From positions 16,560,113-16,624,112 of the forward strand of contig OZ022587.1 of the NCBI GenBank assembly GCA_963669155.1: DNA of 64,000 nt, given 5' to 3'. Origin of the DNA: Arbacia lixula (lineage: Eukaryota; Echinodermata; Echinoidea; Arbacioida; Arbaciidae). Below, piece by piece: positions 31,313 to 44,220 of the stretch. Under the pieces are notes generated by a model. It was not told the origin of the DNA. It did not search any database and worked only from the letters and a program-made list of their open reading frames with translations. The position numbers and the translations under genes are program-made. Numbering within the stretch: the first letter of the stretch is position 1; every line of letters begins with the position of its first letter.

Positions 31313-31717
31313 TTGAATTACAATAAGCATTGTAGAATGACCTCCTGATTGGAAGGGATACATACTTTGTATGTCACGTGAGTGTGATCCGATTTACAAA
31401 ATTAAAGTGCAAAATGTTAATGCTTAATGCTGCCAAATAGTTGTTTAATGGGAGGAAAGGGAAATAAAAAAGATTAGGTGTTAAAAACACATTTTTGCAC
31501 AAAGGTTGAGAAGAGTACAAAAATTTACATGCACAATACCTGCAGCTTGGAAAAACTTTCTGGACAATGCTATTTGTCAGATAGTGATAATTTACATGTA
31601 TGTACATTGTATACCTTCTGAGCTAAAGAAATGTACATGTGTACATGTACAGTAATATGTTTTGTTTTATTTTGTTAGGATGCCATGCACATGTATGTTT
31701 CTGTGTGAACCAATGTC

Positions 31718-31939
31718 CACTACAGCTCAAAGGAATTGGCATAGGGAAAGGGAAAGGGAAGGAGCCGCAGTTTAAAACCGTGGTATATTTTGTCCAGTTC
31801 AGCATGAAACACGATGCATTAGTCTAAAAAGCATCATGTTTCATGCTGAACTGGACAAAATATACTGCGGTTTGAAACTGCGGCTCCTTCCCTTTCTTCC
31901 CATTCCCTTTCCCAATGCCAATTCCTTTGAGCTGTAGTG
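31718..31939. mobile_element. Hairpin MITE family A, copy 3
   Basis: It begins CACTACAGCTCAAAGG and ends CCTTTGAGCTGTAGTG, with TA after the right end. The two halves pair almost completely around 'cattagtctaaaaagcatc'. No ORF. Confidence 0.85.
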
Positions 31940-32094
31940 TAGATGCACACAAACCTACTGTACATGCAGAGCAATATCCCAACTGTCAACTACATGTACG
32001 AACTACATTAAGATGGGCAACTTGGCAAGACAGTATTAGCAGTGTAGGCTTTGATGTCTCCACAACAAAGTTGCAGGATGCCGGGATGTCATTA

Positions 32095-32467
32095 TTAAAG
32101 GGCATATACTGTACTGGGAAGACAAAAGTGCCTTCAAAAGGTAATCATGAGCAATCTCCTTGCCAATGGTCTTAAATCCATGTATTGTCCATTTTAGTAA
32201 CTTGCTGAAAGTTATTTGCCCACATGTGATCCACATTGGGAGTAATTATTGGTTAAATCACAAATCCTCAAATTGTTCGGGCCGAACATTTCAAGAATTT
32301 GTGATTAAATCACTAATAACTCCAGATGTGGATAATTTTTGAGCAAATAACTTTCAGCAAGTTTCTAAAATGGACAATACACAAATTTAAGACCATTGGC
32401 AAGAAGATTGCTCATGACCACCTTTTGTAGGAATTTTTGTCTTCCCAGTACAGTATACTCCCTTTAA
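32095..32467. mobile_element. TTAA-flanked hairpin MITE family C, copy 1
   Basis: It begins TTAAAGGGCATATACTG and ends with a CAGTATACTCCCTTTAA-like terminus. The arms contain 'ctgggaagacaaaa', 'gcaatctccttgccaatgg' and 'atgtattgtccattttag', which return in reverse. The centre is 'aaatcctcaaattgttcggg'. Copies: 42500-42716 (partial), 46556-46799 and 54544-54923. Confidence 0.85.
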
Positions 32468-33490
32468 GAACATTAAAGAATCTGGTGTTACCCAAACTTC
32501 TGGCAGCATTATTCTCAGCTCTGACAGAAATCAGCTTGTGTCATGACTCTCATGAGCGTTTTGATGCCCTTAAGCCATTTTTGTACCAGACAAAATGCTG
32601 AGCTGTATGGGATTTTATGTGTAATAATGGTGAAATGTTCCACCAGTGGTACATTATGATTAAGAAACAAGAAAGAGAGAGCTACTGCCAAACACAATGT
32701 ACAATTAAGTAGCCGTCAAGGGAATTTAAATTTAATTAATTGGGACACCACACCATACCACCTGTCAGACGTACATTGTAGTCGTCCAACTTCAGGACCT
32801 TTTCCAGGCATGTGGCTGCTTGGCTCAATTTCAACTTGTCTTCTTCATTGGTGTCTGCTGTTGAGCGCTGGCACGCTCTCCAAGGAATTCAGAAACTGTC
32901 TGTCTAAATGATCAGGCTGCCAACCAGTATGAAACTGTATCTCTATATGTAGTGTACATCCTTATCTAGACTTGTAAAACACAACGATCTAATTTTTCTC
33001 ATACAAAAATAAATTTATATTATAAAACAAATAATTGGTATTGATTTGTTATTGATATTGCTCGTGTGGGAGGTTGTGTTTTTCTCCATTGTTGGTCATA
33101 ACTTTTTAAAACATTTTGGAGCAAAAATTGTATGGGGATAGTCTCTGGAATGTTATCGATATTTAGGCATTTTTGCTGTAAATTTGTACCACACAAAATG
33201 CAATAATACATGTCATTACCTCATGCAGAGCTATTGTACATTGATTGCGGAAGCGAAAAATTCCCCAGCTACAGAAATACTCCCGTCTTCATGCAGTCCT
33301 GCATGAGTGACTGTTCGTGCACTTTGGGGAATACCGGTACTATGTAGCCATAATGCAACTCAAAATTTTAGGTCAATATACATGTATATGAGCACTCAGG
33401 TCTACATAATGGGCATATGTGCAGCTGTGCATGATGTATTGTGATTGTACTTCAGATATGGTCACTTCACATCTACATCCTTATATGTCC
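32468..33490. other. Gene-free sequence
   Basis: AT-rich, with a fragment related to the 'accctttg...' MITE family N near 32570-32690. No ORF with recognisable domain and no strong tandem repeat. Confidence 0.4.
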
Positions 33491-33491
33491 C

Positions 33492-33672
33492 TGGTAGGCT
33501 TGCTTCCAGGCTGTTCGGTATTTTCTAAACAAAACTATTCGAGAAGAAGGTCTGGCTACAGCCTGCAGTAGACTAATCATTCTCAATTTCTTCCCCTGCT
33601 CCCGAAGATGGACCGAGAAAAGAGGAGAATGATACAGTGACTAGTCTTAGATTAATAGACTCTATTTGTCAG
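33492..33672. mobile_element. MITE family I, copy 1
   Basis: Shared words: 'taggcttgcttccaggctg', 'aaggtctggctacagcctg', 'gactaatcatt', and at the other end 'agtgactagtct' and 'agactctatttgtcagct'. Related copies are at 34231-34452, 49706-49835, 50786-50990 and 51126-51280. The termini are imperfect and the superfamily unknown. Confidence 0.6.
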
Positions 33673-34230
33673 CTGGGATAAGAAATGTTATCAGGTTACA
33701 TGTGGGTGATTCCACAGGATTGGGGCAATTTTTGTGACCTACCACAACTCCAAATCTATATCTTTTTCAAACCAGGCAAATATAGTCCCAATTTATTGCC
33801 ATGAGCAAAAAAAAATGGGGTCCCATCCAGTGTTGTATTTCTCAAAGACCATGGCATATTGAAATTTGACTTATGAAAATTTCTTGTCCATGTAAAAACA
33901 ATATGATGTCCATGTAACGGTGGTAGATATTTGTATGCCTGCATGTTGCTTCAAATCCATGAAAGTTTTCAAATTTGAACATCCACTGCTGAGAAAAGAG
34001 AGCAATTTTTCATTGACAGTTCAAAACTTAACCACATCTGAATTGATCTGCATGGTGAACTGCAAAGGTTGATGCCTCCGTTACATCATGGACCCTACCA
34101 GTGGAACGGCCCATGGTTACATGATGGACATTGCATGAAAACTTTGCCCCAACCCCATGGAATGATCCATGTAACGTATACATGAGCTATACATGTATTC
34201 CTACTGTATATGCACTGTACCAAGGATACG
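33673..34230. other. Gene-free sequence
   Basis: No recognisable ORF or repeat family. It has scattered 'ccatgtaac' and 'catggaatg' words that may be an old inverted repeat. Confidence 0.35.
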
Positions 34231-34452
34231 CATATTAGCCTGGTCTCCAGGCTGTGAGTCACTTTTAATCCAAACTTCAATATTCAATTAACAAGTCTGG
34301 CTGCATTAGACTAATCATTATCCATTCGTTCTCAAGCTAGTCCTGTGGCAAAAGAGGAGAATATTACAGTGACTAGTCTAGAGTATTAGACTCTGTTTGT
34401 CATTTGGGAAGTTATGATCAGAAATGTCTAAGAGCTTGGAAGCAAGACTAAC
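34231..34452. mobile_element. MITE family I, copy 2
   Basis: It begins 'attagcctggtctccagg' and ends 'gagcttggaagcaagactaa', which pairs loosely with the beginning. Internally it has 'aagtctggctgcattagac' and 'agtgactagtctagagtat'. Confidence 0.65.
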
Positions 34453-34713
34453 CTGTACCGGTTTAAGCAAGAATGTGTAAACAATGATAAAGCAAGCACT
34501 CCCTTTCAACGTCCTTGCATGTCCCAGCCACATGCACATATCGTGCATGTTATCATCACATATCTTGTGCATCCATCCCTTCACAATCTCCATACATCTC
34601 AGTGCCATGTGTCTGTCTGGGCATAGATTGGGGAGCATCCTGTTTTCACACACTGACAGTCACATTCCCACGATGTTTTCAGTACCAGCTTCGTGTACAG
34701 TGAGCCGCATTTC

Positions 34714-34916
34714 CTTTACAGAATTCGGGAAGCACTCGTTGTTCCGAAGGTTTGTTATTCCGAACGTTACGCGACAAATGCTCGGATTAACGAACCCTTG
34801 TTCGTTTTCGGACTAACGAGCGAGCATAGGCAATTTACGTGTTTCGGAATTACGAACCTTCGGAATAACGAACCTTCGGAATAAACGAACCTTTGGAATA
34901 TCGAACTGTAACCAAG
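34714..34916. mobile_element. Palindromic element L, 'ttcggaataacgaac' type
   Basis: The ends TTACAGAATTCGG and ATCGAACTGTAA are inverted. The interior is built from alternating 'gttccgaaggtttgttatt' and 'cggaataacgaaccttc' words, so it can pair with itself in several registers. Only one copy is in the window. Confidence 0.6.
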
Positions 34917-35693
34917 AATTCATCCTACATGTACATGTATGTATGCAATGACATAGGTCATGTGGAATAATTTACCCTTCTTATACATGTACATGTAGGT
35001 CATGGTTTGAATTAGGCCAAAGAATCAATCTCTGTTAATGTTATTCCGCTGGATCCGCAAAGATTGCACCTGCTCATCCGAACTAGTCATATGAAAAAGG
35101 GATGCCCTAAATGAGACGGTTATTCCTGCCTGGGCAGAATGTAGGTCGTGATCTATTTTTATCATCAGGAGGCAGGCGAACAGCGTGGGCAAAGATGGAA
35201 AGATCGACAGACATCCCAGGATTCTCAAAATGAAAGCAACCTTACCATGTTACATCAAATATGTGTTCTCCTACTCAATGTTCAATTGAAAGGGGTGATT
35301 TGATTGATGTTTATGATGATTTTTTTTCAATGAATGTTGTGGCCTTTAAACAGCATTAAAAATATTACACTGTGCACCTACATGTACATGTATCTAGATG
35401 TACAGTAATGTTCCAAGTTGCATTGGGATGAAATAGCCAAGAAGCAAAAAATAAAAATGCTCTCTCGATATTTTGAAAAGTATTATGCCTCCCCATTTGT
35501 TTAATGTACAATGCCCAATCCAGTGTGAGCATTAGATGAGTTGGCATTTTTTCAAGGACATTCGGCTAAGCCATAGACATAATGCGTACCCTATGGCCTG
35601 CCTTCCAGGCTGATTGGTATAAATGTATACATCTCATTTAAAGCATACATTTGGGTCTGATATGAAAAGGCTATTTCTCCTCTTCTCCTGCAT
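34917..35693. other. Gene-free sequence
   Basis: AT-rich with TACATGTACATG words and a weak family I relic near 35600. No gene found. Confidence 0.35.
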
Positions 35694-35862
35694 GGGCCCT
35701 GATGTAGCGTAAAACTTAGCATTGATGGTAACTTTGCTACAGTACCAATGTCAACTTCTTTGGAAACATTGAATTTGATTGGATGTTGAGTGATATTCCC
35801 ATGGTAGTTACCATTGATGACAGAGTTGCCATTAATAGAAAGTTTTATGCAACAGGGCCCTT
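35694..35862. mobile_element. MITE family K, copy 1
   Basis: It begins near GGGCCCTG and ends GCAACAGGGCCC. It shares 'cattgatggtaac', 'ccattgatgacagagtt' and 'gccattaatag' with the copy at 53464-53619. Further relatives are at 54331-54436 and 60519-60676. Confidence 0.7.
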
Positions 35863-36957
35863 ATCCGTCTTTCAGACAAAGCCTGAGAAGAACCTGAGGG
35901 TGATTAGTCTATACCACCAGACCTGTTTATTGCAGTACATGTATACACTTCATGTACTGCTCTGTTGCATAACATGTGTACAAAACTGTACATTAACGTA
36001 CATGTATGTACACGTATGTGCAAAAATACAATACTAGCAGTCATTGGTGGATTAACAGTTTAATCAGCTAAATTTTGTAACCCTTTCGGTACCAGATAAA
36101 ATGACAGTCTACGGGATTTGTGTGGATTATTTGTGAATAACTGTACATGTGGCATGCAAAGAGATGTTAAAAAGAGGTGTACAGCCAACATCTTTCCTAC
36201 TTTCGTGACATTGCTCTATGGGTGTCAGAATCTCTGCAATCTGATTGGTTAATTACCCGTAATTGCCGTGTAATTTTTTTTTACTGGCAGCACGCGATAT
36301 CAACACGATATCAACACGATATCGCGATACCGAGAATTAACATGATCGATACCAATATTGCTTACGCTAATGGCGGCACCCACGAATCACGAGAACCTCC
36401 GATAAAGTGACATGAAGAATTGAAACAAATTTTGGACGATTCAGATGCTTTCAGTGAGAACAAATTTAATTCGAAGAATCTAATACTAATTTTCTACATA
36501 TAAATGCTTTGCAGAGGTGAAACACGTAAATGTGGAAGATATTTCGAACGGAGAAGAGGACAAACTCATGACTGAATTCTACGCTGTCGCAGCACTGTGT
36601 GAGACGCTGCTGCGGTGATTTGCCCACTAACGTGCATTGCGAATACGTTCATTTGTGCACTCAATGCCACCCTGGACATTCGCAGTAAATCTGTCTTTTC
36701 TGATATGACTACGTCGTTTAAATGATTGTTATCAAATTAATGCGTGATGGACTTGGTAGTTCTATACATGCAGACTCTATTTCTCCACCTGACATGGTCT
36801 ATGGAGAAAATCATCTCATATTTTAGCTGTGTTATTTCTAATTATTTGGACACTTCTCTATGTGAAAAGTCAATAATTTTTAGTCTTGGCAGATTTTGAT
36901 GATTCCAATCATTGATGATCATTGATGATGAAGATGGATCTCTGCAATCTGATTGGT
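35863..36957. other. Gene-free sequence with a family N relic
   Basis: A family N relic lies at about 36078-36170 ('aaccctttcggtaccagat'). At 36280-36325 there is a short (ATATCAACACG)n repeat. 'ctctgcaatctgattggtt' near 36230 is repeated at about 36940, suggesting another old element. No gene. Confidence 0.4.
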
Positions 36958-36958
36958 C

Positions 36959-37265
36959 AATAACTAATTACCGGATGCATGATTTTGTCATAACCATGCA
37001 TCCGGTAATTACCGGACGCATGATTTTTCCATGCATCCGGTAAATGAGGTTGACAGAGATTTTTCCCTTTTTTATTAGATTTTGGGGCCCATTCTATAAA
37101 ACAGATGATGCACAGGTTTATTTCGTGGGTCAGTAGGATTGTGTACACGCGGTAGCTCTGAATTTTGCCCGAAACCCACTCGGCTTCGCCTCGTGGGTTC
37201 AGGCAATTCAGAGCTACCTTGTGTACACAATTCCTACTGACCCACTCAAACCTGTGCATCATTTG
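36959..37265. repeat. Two adjacent hairpins
   Basis: At 36965-37041 'ttaccggatgcatgatttt' alternates with 'catgcatccggtaa', giving two short hairpins. At 37101-37265 the arms 'gatgcacaggtttatttcg', 'gtgggtcagtaggattgtg' and 'ggtagctctgaatt' return in reverse on the right. They are probably MITEs. Confidence 0.7.
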
Positions 37266-37379
37266 TATACTGTAATCAATAAGCACACTAACAATGGTTG
37301 TAATTATTCTGATGAAACAGCATTTTCATAATAAGTCTTATGTGTAGGCCTAGGTAACGTTGGCTCAATCTTTTGTATT

Positions 37380-37597
37380 GTAGCCTATGTAATAGGCTGT
37401 TAGGTGCATGGGCACAACCCAGTCTATTAACAACTATGTCTGGTAACACAGACTATGCCCCCAATGAATCCCACCCTCGCTCCGAGATGCTCTCAGAGGA
37501 GCTATGACGTCATTAGGGCGTAGTCTGTGTCACCAGACATAGTTGTTGACAGGCTGGGTTGTGTCCATGCACCTCACAGCATATTACCTAGGCTACG
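37380..37597. mobile_element. Hairpin MITE family H, copy 1
   Basis: It begins 'gtagcctatgtaataggctg', ends 'ttacctaggctac', and has arms 'gtgcatgggcacaacccag', 'caactatgtctggtaac' and 'acagacta' that return in reverse. Other copies: 40096-40294 and 58291-58596. Confidence 0.8.
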
Positions 37598-38058
37598 TGT
37601 ATTGCGGAATAATTATGGACACGGAGGCTAAGTCTATTTCAAGGTGTTGTGATCCTAAATAGATGTTTTGTAAGTCAGTTGTCTGAGCTATTGATCAAGT
37701 CGCCTTTCTCAACGTGTTAGGTAACAAGCGCCGAAAGCGCATTATATAACTCACTAGAAAATGCTTTGTGTTGCAACAGCTGTAGAAGCTATTGATTATT
37801 GATTTGTTGTGTCATATACAAAGGTGTTAACCGTTAGTGAGATATGCAAGTACTAGGTATATGGAGTTCGCTGAAAAGTCCTATTGTGGTTTTGCCAGAT
37901 AATATTGTCATCATCGCAACTTTTAGGGAGTCCTTTCCTGAACAAAACATATAGATGGGTGACACTAATATCGTGACCTTGCATTTTCAAAAGCCCTTTT
38001 CTCATCAAATAAATTTTGTAGGATTTTTGTTTGAATTTTTGCCTGCCTTTAGAGAAAG
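37598..38058. other. Gene-free sequence
   Basis: Unique-looking AT-rich sequence between two MITEs; nothing recognised. Confidence 0.4.
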
Positions 38059-38061
38059 AAC

Positions 38062-38232
38062 AGGGGGCATTTCATCAACATTTTTCGTCGGACAAGTTGT
38101 CTTTCTCCGACAGTTACCATGGTAACAGTCAGAGGCTAGTGCCTCTCAGCCAATCAAAACCAAGGATTTCACTGAAATTGTTGGCGCTGACTATTTGGTC
38201 AGTGCTGACAACTTTCATGAAATGCCCCCCTG
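38062..38232. mobile_element. Hairpin MITE family Q, copy 1
   Basis: It begins AGGGGGCATTTCATCAAC and ends TTTCATGAAATGCCCCCC. The arms include 'gacaagttgtctttctccg' and 'agccaatcaaaaccaagg'. The copy at 39871-40031 is in the opposite orientation. Confidence 0.8.
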
Positions 38233-39460
38233 CTCTCACAAATGCATAGCAATAAAAAATAAGACTTGTTTCTTCACTGAATATCTGCATGTAGTGCGAA
38301 CCCTTTTAAGATAACAACAATCTGTACATTGAAAGCACATTTTGCTTGAAAGAATCATGTTTCCCAGTATGTAGTCAGTACTTTGTTTTGTTCAAAGACC
38401 ACAAATGTAATGAGCTCGCCAATCACGAGGGTTTTAGCGTGAAACTAGACCTCCATTCCGAACATACAATTTAGGAGAGAAATCTAAAGTCGGTTGTTAG
38501 GACACGTAGTCCTAGTGCATTAGGTATGTGCTGTTCACAGATTTGTTTACGCAATTATGATTTGTGGGAAAATTTGAAGAAGATTGTTATTCTCATGTAC
38601 GCATAGATGAGCATTTTGGTATTTGTTTTTCTTTGCTATTTACAGAGATTTTATGAGGCGTGTACAAGTAACAACATGGTCTCTGCTCATGCACAAAAAA
38701 TGGAGAACACTTTAATCTCAGTGAGATTAACTTAAGCCATGCATTAAAACCCAACAGTAGTTTTTAATTATAGAATCAATATGTAAGTGGTCCCGAAAAA
38801 AACGAAAACAAGTTTTGTAAGTACATCACAAAGGGAATGTGACACAGTGAATTACATAAAGCAGAAGAATCTGAGAATGACAGTTTATGAAAAGAAAAAT
38901 GAAGACAATAACCTGGATTAAAAAAAAGGTATTTTTGTTTAAAAATCTTATGCGAGCGCAAGCGCATGCAGGCGACACAATTTTGTGACGATTGTGTTCC
39001 AACTGGAAACATGATGTCATATTCATGTACAAATCCAATGACAGGGTCCTGCGACGGTCAGCCAGTCGCAGAGTCCCTACGACTGATCGGATCGGATCGT
39101 GTCCGTATGCGGTGGCCTTAAATCAATACTGCCCTACTCCCACAAAAGGAAGCAAGTGACAAATCACTAAAATCTGTGTTTCTGGTTTTTCTCGGATTAT
39201 AACCAGTATTCCCTACAAACAGACAAAATCTGGACACGAAATAGGCCTATTCATCTTGCTTCGAGACATTCAATCTAACATGATGTGGTGTTGGAATTAA
39301 GGCCAAGGCAAGTGACCGACACATTTTGCTCATTTACAAGAAAAATCTCTTGTGAGTTGCTTCCTTTTGTCAGACTAGGGCAAAAAAGCCCTGTAAGGAA
39401 TCTTGCTCTGTAAATCCAAGATATACCAGTGATGCTCTGAATATTGTCTTGTGTAAAGGT
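38233..39460. other. Gene-free sequence
   Basis: No convincing ORF; a short GA run near 39520 lies just outside. Nothing recognised as a repeat family. Confidence 0.35.
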
Positions 39461-39461
39461 A

Positions 39462-39802
39462 TATAGCCCATCCCTTTTGCAGACCTAATTTTGAAAGTTC
39501 CCTGACTTTGTCATCATTTGAGAGAGAGAGTGGCTATATAACCTTTCTCTAGAATCGACAAAGCGTAATATTCGGTTTTGAGGAAATAATCTTCGATAAT
39601 AAATTGATCGAGCTTTCTTTCTGCGTACCACAAAAACAATCAAATCTCATTGAAAACTAGTTAGATTTTCATTTATTCTACGGGAGTTAAAGTACATATG
39701 ACCTTAAAATTTCACAGTTGGTATCCCAAAGATACGTGCTAAATTATGTGCAAACTTTCATGAAGTTTGCAGATGTTTGTAAAAGGGACGGGCCATCTTT
39801 AA
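39462..39802. mobile_element. MITE family P, diverged short copy
   Basis: Ends similar to the family termini (CCCATCCCTTTTGCAGACC and AAAAGGGACGGGCCATCTTTAA). The flanks carry a roughly 30-bp similar sequence on each side ('ccagtgatgctctgaatatt' and 'ccggtgatactctgaatatt'), so a larger duplication may be involved. Confidence 0.55.
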
Positions 39803-39870
39803 GTCCAATATAGACCGGTGATACTCTGAATATTGTTTAAGCATGGTTCACAAAAGTGAGGACAATTCTG

Positions 39871-40031
39871 GAGGGCATTTCATGAAAGTTGTCAACATTG
39901 ATTAAATAGTCAGTGCTGACAACTTCAGTCAAATCCTCGGTTTTGATTGGCTGAGAGCCTTTGACTGTTACTATGGTAACTGTCGGAGAAAGACAACTTG
40001 TTAGACAAAAATGTTGATGAAATGCCCCCTG
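39871..40031. mobile_element. Hairpin MITE family Q, copy 2
   Basis: It begins GAGGGCATTTCATGAAAG and ends TTGATGAAATGCCCCCT. It is similar to the reverse complement of 38062-38232 over its whole length. Confidence 0.8.
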
Positions 40032-40095
40032 TTCAGAATGTTATTTGCCCAATGAAGTTACCCATGAAGGTTATTGATCCGAATTGCTGAATACA

Positions 40096-40294
40096 TAGCC
40101 TAGGTACTAGGCTGTGAGGGGCATGTACATAACCCAGTCTGTCAACAACTTCGTCTGGTAACACAGACTACACCCTACACCCCATAGCTCCTCTGGCTTC
40201 GAGGACAGGATTGAGGCATAGTCTGTGTTACCAGACCTAGTTGTTGACAGACTGGGTTGTGTCCATGCACCTCACAGCCTAGTACCTAGGCTAC
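40096..40294. mobile_element. Hairpin MITE family H, copy 2
   Basis: It begins 'tagcctaggtactaggctg' and ends 'agcctagtacctaggcta', a clear inverted pair, with the 'gtctggtaacacagacta' core of the family. The ORF at 40225 is within it and is not a gene. Confidence 0.85.
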
Positions 40295-40299
40295 TGAAT

Positions 40300-41394
40300 A
40301 CAGTGCCAGTAAATAGAAGCCATAATTTCTTTTTTTTAAAAATTCACATCTTCCTTCATGTAATATTTGTGATTTCCCCCAAGCTTTTGCCCGTCTGTTT
40401 CTCAGCTCTTTCTGCTTTTATGTAATTGATCTTACCATCATGGTTTCATGTTCCTATTATGAACCATTCCTCTTTAAAAATGATGAGCTAAACAGATTGA
40501 TGTTGATGCAACACTTTTATTGAGATGTTTTCCTGTTTCATGAATACACGTACTTTTTTATAGGGGATATGAGTTCTGACAATTTGCCAAAATAACAAAC
40601 TCCGTTGTTGTTTTGCATTTACATGTAATGGTTCGAAATATATACGTCGAACTACTTTGATCATTCAATTAAATGAAAAGTATACATGTACATGGACTAG
40701 GTTAATCCCTTTTTAATCTGCATCAGCCTTCATTACGAGGTACATCAATAATCCATAGGATTAGTGTGGATTATTGCTAATGGAAATTTAATTTGTATTC
40801 CTCGGGTATCCACATGAAACCGCCAAATATGATGTAGGTCAAACTCTCATTACCATTGGCACGTAGATTTGGAGTAATTCGCTATGTGGTTGTCAGGGCC
40901 AGTGATTTAGCGTGTGGTGTTTTCTTCACATAATTGATTAATGAGATCATCGCACAATTCATAAGAATTACATGATTTATTTGGTATTAGCCTAGCTTTC
41001 ATGCTGTTTGACATTTTCATCCAAACTTTTACAATCACACTCTCTGTCATAGTGCTGATAAGAGTAATTTCTCCAAGTCTCAAGTGGGAGAGAAAATAGA
41101 GAGTGACTATGTGAAGGTGGACAGGAATAACTGTCTCAGTCGGGGCATTCTTTAATCGAAATTACATTTATTGACGGGGTCAGATCGAAGACTGATTTTT
41201 CGGTCTACGTGGACATGTTTGCTACTGCAGCCAGTTGTGTGTATTGGGTCAGAAACGCTTGCACAATGCAAACCAAACCAAACTGCACTGACCTACTCAG
41301 ATGCAATGTACATGTATCTCTAGATGAAACCCTGAAAATCAATTGAATTGAATTAAGGTACAGGTATATAAAATAAAAAAAAAAAAAAACATCA
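40300..41394. other. Gene-free sequence
   Basis: AT-rich; an old family I relic near 40985-41110 ('agcctagctttcatgctg'). No ORF of note. Confidence 0.4.
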
Positions 41395-41625
41395 ATAGAC
41401 CATTGTCGTTATGTATGCACATATTCTTCACGTCATTCAAACAAAACGTTACTAATGGGAACCCCAAAGCTTGTCCGAGGTTTGTTCGAGTAGCAACAAC
41501 TAATAGATTCAAAGTGCATTCCATCCATTGAATCCGAATGACTAGATACAGTTGAATGCAATAACGCGTTACTACGCAGTTAGGGGGAAAGTTGTGAATA
41601 CATTACAAAAATGGTCTATTGGTAA
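41395..41625 (+). mobile_element. MITE family D, best-preserved copy
   Basis: The ends AATAGACCATTGTCG and AAAATGGTCTATTG are inverted. Internal words shared with the other copies are 'gggaaccccaaagcttg', 'caacaactaatagattc', 'gaatgcaataacgcgttac' and 'gttgtgaatacattac'. Six copies or fragments occur in the window. Confidence 0.75.
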
Positions 41626-41639
41626 CAGTTTGAGAAAAC

Positions 41640-43453
41640 TCAGACATATAAGGAAACTCTGATCTTTTAAACATTGTGATAATCCCATGTACATGTAGCA
41701 CTTATTCCTGAGTGCTACCCTTTATGGGCAATTCTATTGGTCCGAGTGGTGTACTGGAGATGGAAATTTGCATAGTTCGTACATACATTGTACCATGTGC
41801 AAACAAGGCAATAACCATAGCATCACTTTGTCTACCTGCCAGCAAATTTATTGATTCAGATCTTTAAACACAAATAACTTCATTATAACTTGTCCTATAT
41901 GTCTCAGATGTTTATTAATCTGTGTACCCCATTGTTCTGTTTTTCTTCAGGTCAACTTATAATGGGGGTTAATTAAGTTCCCCTTTAATGTATTTTCTTA
42001 GATCCGTATCAAAGTATTTGTGACCTAGAAACGACAGCTTGAGGGAAGGCAGGAAATCGCACCCTTGCCCTACATCGTAAGTGGCGTCAAGGGCACGTCA
42101 AGGTGAAGTAATCAGTATGAATAACCTTGTGCTGACCTTCTACATGTAACTCAAACGTGTGCGAGGAGTGAACTTGAGCGACCTCAGTATGGATTGGATT
42201 ATTAGTATGCCCTATTGGGCTATTCCGATTTCTGCAGTGTATAAATCTCCTGGTATCGCATTGCAAGCAAATGGGTCTTGGATATAAATTGGCTATTTAT
42301 TTAGATAGATACCTATTTAGATACCTATTAATCTTGTATCGTAAGACTGGGCCATATGGCCTGGCATGTTATCAAATATCAAGATAGTTACTGGTGTACG
42401 GAGGATGTCCCTGATATCGCATCATAATCTGCTACATATCGAGGTCTACGGTGTTTAGATATCAACATACATCAAATTAAGTGTTTAAGTTTCCCAAACA
42501 GTTACTTGCAGGAGACACAAATACTCAAAAGGTTCGGGCCGAACATCTTGAGGATTTGTGATTTAATTACTTATTTCTCCAAATGTGGATCATTTGAGGG
42601 CGAATCACTTTCATCAAGTTTCTAAAATGGACAATACATGAATTTAAGACCATTAGTAAGAAGATTGCTCATGTTCACCCTTTTGAAGGTTTTTTTTCTT
42701 CCCAGTACAGTATATTGGTCACAGCTTGCAATAACCTAAAAGGAACTGATATGGACTGATCTGCCTTACACGATTTGTATCAAATTTGTTACGCATAGAT
42801 GTCCATATTATAAGTAGTTAGTTTGAAATATGGCACAGAAATACACCTTTTTTATGCAGGGATATTTGGTATTTCCAAAGAAGATTGAGAAGAACAAATA
42901 AAATAAATAACCATTGTACAATGTACTAAGTAGCCTACCTTGCAGAATAGTTTTTCTTCAAGATGCTTACTTTTAAAATGTTTGAATATTACATTAACCA
43001 CAATGTGGTAGAACAACATGTGTATTACATGAGCATATTAGAGATTTGGTTGTACTACTTAGTACAACAGATTATAGACCCGCTATACAGTAGTGTTTGT
43101 TAATCATTATTGTGTATGCAAGTGCTCATAGTATATGTATGTGCTTTGAAATGTGATGCCCAATGATGAATCATTTGATATGATGCACATGTATTATATA
43201 CCAGTATCCACGTTTTGAAAATGTGCAAATTTTACGAGAGATGTATCATGTGGATATTGAGTGATTATTGTGCTTCCGTTTGATTAAAAGAATCCAGTGG
43301 ATTTATTTCATGATGTAAACAGTTGTTGCGATTAGTGTATGTTTTATTGCTCTCTCAATATTGTTTATATTTGTCATGTGTCTGTGTTTGTGCAAGTTGA
43401 TCATGTTGTGCAGGTGCATAAGAAGTGTGTTTGTTGAAAGATGGGTTTTGATA
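41640..43453. other. Gene-free sequence with a partial family C MITE
   Basis: A partial family C copy covers about 42500-42716 ('actcaaaaggttcgggccg', 'gaggatttgtgatttaat', 'cttcccagtacagtatat'). The rest is AT-rich with no gene recognised. Confidence 0.5.
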
Positions 43454-43962
43454 TTAAAGGGGAAGTTCACCCTGAAATTATTTAGGTTTCAATAAAAAGA
43501 GACAAATGAAAGAAACATATGAGTGAAAGTTTGACGAAAATCGGTCAAAAGAAAAGAAAGTTATTTGATGCTAAAGTTTTTATTTTGTGACGTCACATGC
43601 AAGGTGCTCTCCCATATGTTGTGTACAATTTTTTTTCGAAAATGTGCATTTTCTCACAAAGATATGCATCCTTTTACTTATGCGTTTGATACATTATCAG
43701 AAATACGTTTTTACACACATACCTGTACGAAAAAAAAATCATTCCATTGTCAAAAACAGAAAAAAAGCAATTTATCGACTTATTTTGTATAGAACAACAT
43801 ATTGGATAGCACCTCGTACGTGACGTCACAAAATCAAAACTTTAAAATCAAATAACTTTCCTTTCCTTTGACCGATTTTCGTCAAACCTCAGCTCATATG
43901 TTTCTTTCATTTGTCTCTTTTTATTGAAACCAAAATAATTTGAGGGTGAACTTCCCCTTTAA
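43454..43962. mobile_element. MITE family B, full-length copy
   Basis: TTAAAGGGGAAGTTCACCC at the left and GGGTGAACTTCCCCTTTAA at the right form the terminal inverted repeat. TGACGTCA sites are at about 43589 and 43822. It is close in sequence to the copy at 46037-46481. Confidence 0.88.
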
Positions 43963-44141
43963 TGAATTTGCTATTTATTACGATATCAGATGAGTGGTAT
44001 GATTGAATTGTTATTCATTTATCTAATGTATGTTTATATAATAAGTTGTTTGTCTTGGTTAACATCAATCTATCTATCCCTTTCTATATTAGGCCTACCA
44101 TATATTTTGTTTTCTTTATTCATCCACCCATCTCATTTTAC

Positions 44142-44220
44142 TTAAAGGGGTAGTTCACCCAAAAGATGAGGTTGTTTTAATAAATGCAGAAACATAAAAG
44201 AAACATATCAGTAAAGGTTT
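44142..44220. mobile_element. MITE family B, terminal fragment
   Basis: TTAAAGGGGTAGTTCACCC is followed by 'ataaatgcagaaacataaa' and 'agtaaaggtttgac', then the similarity stops. Confidence 0.7.

Noticed and set aside
35035..36410. Scattered ORFs of 60-84 residues
   Set aside because: Random open frames in AT-rich DNA and MITEs, with no family resemblance.
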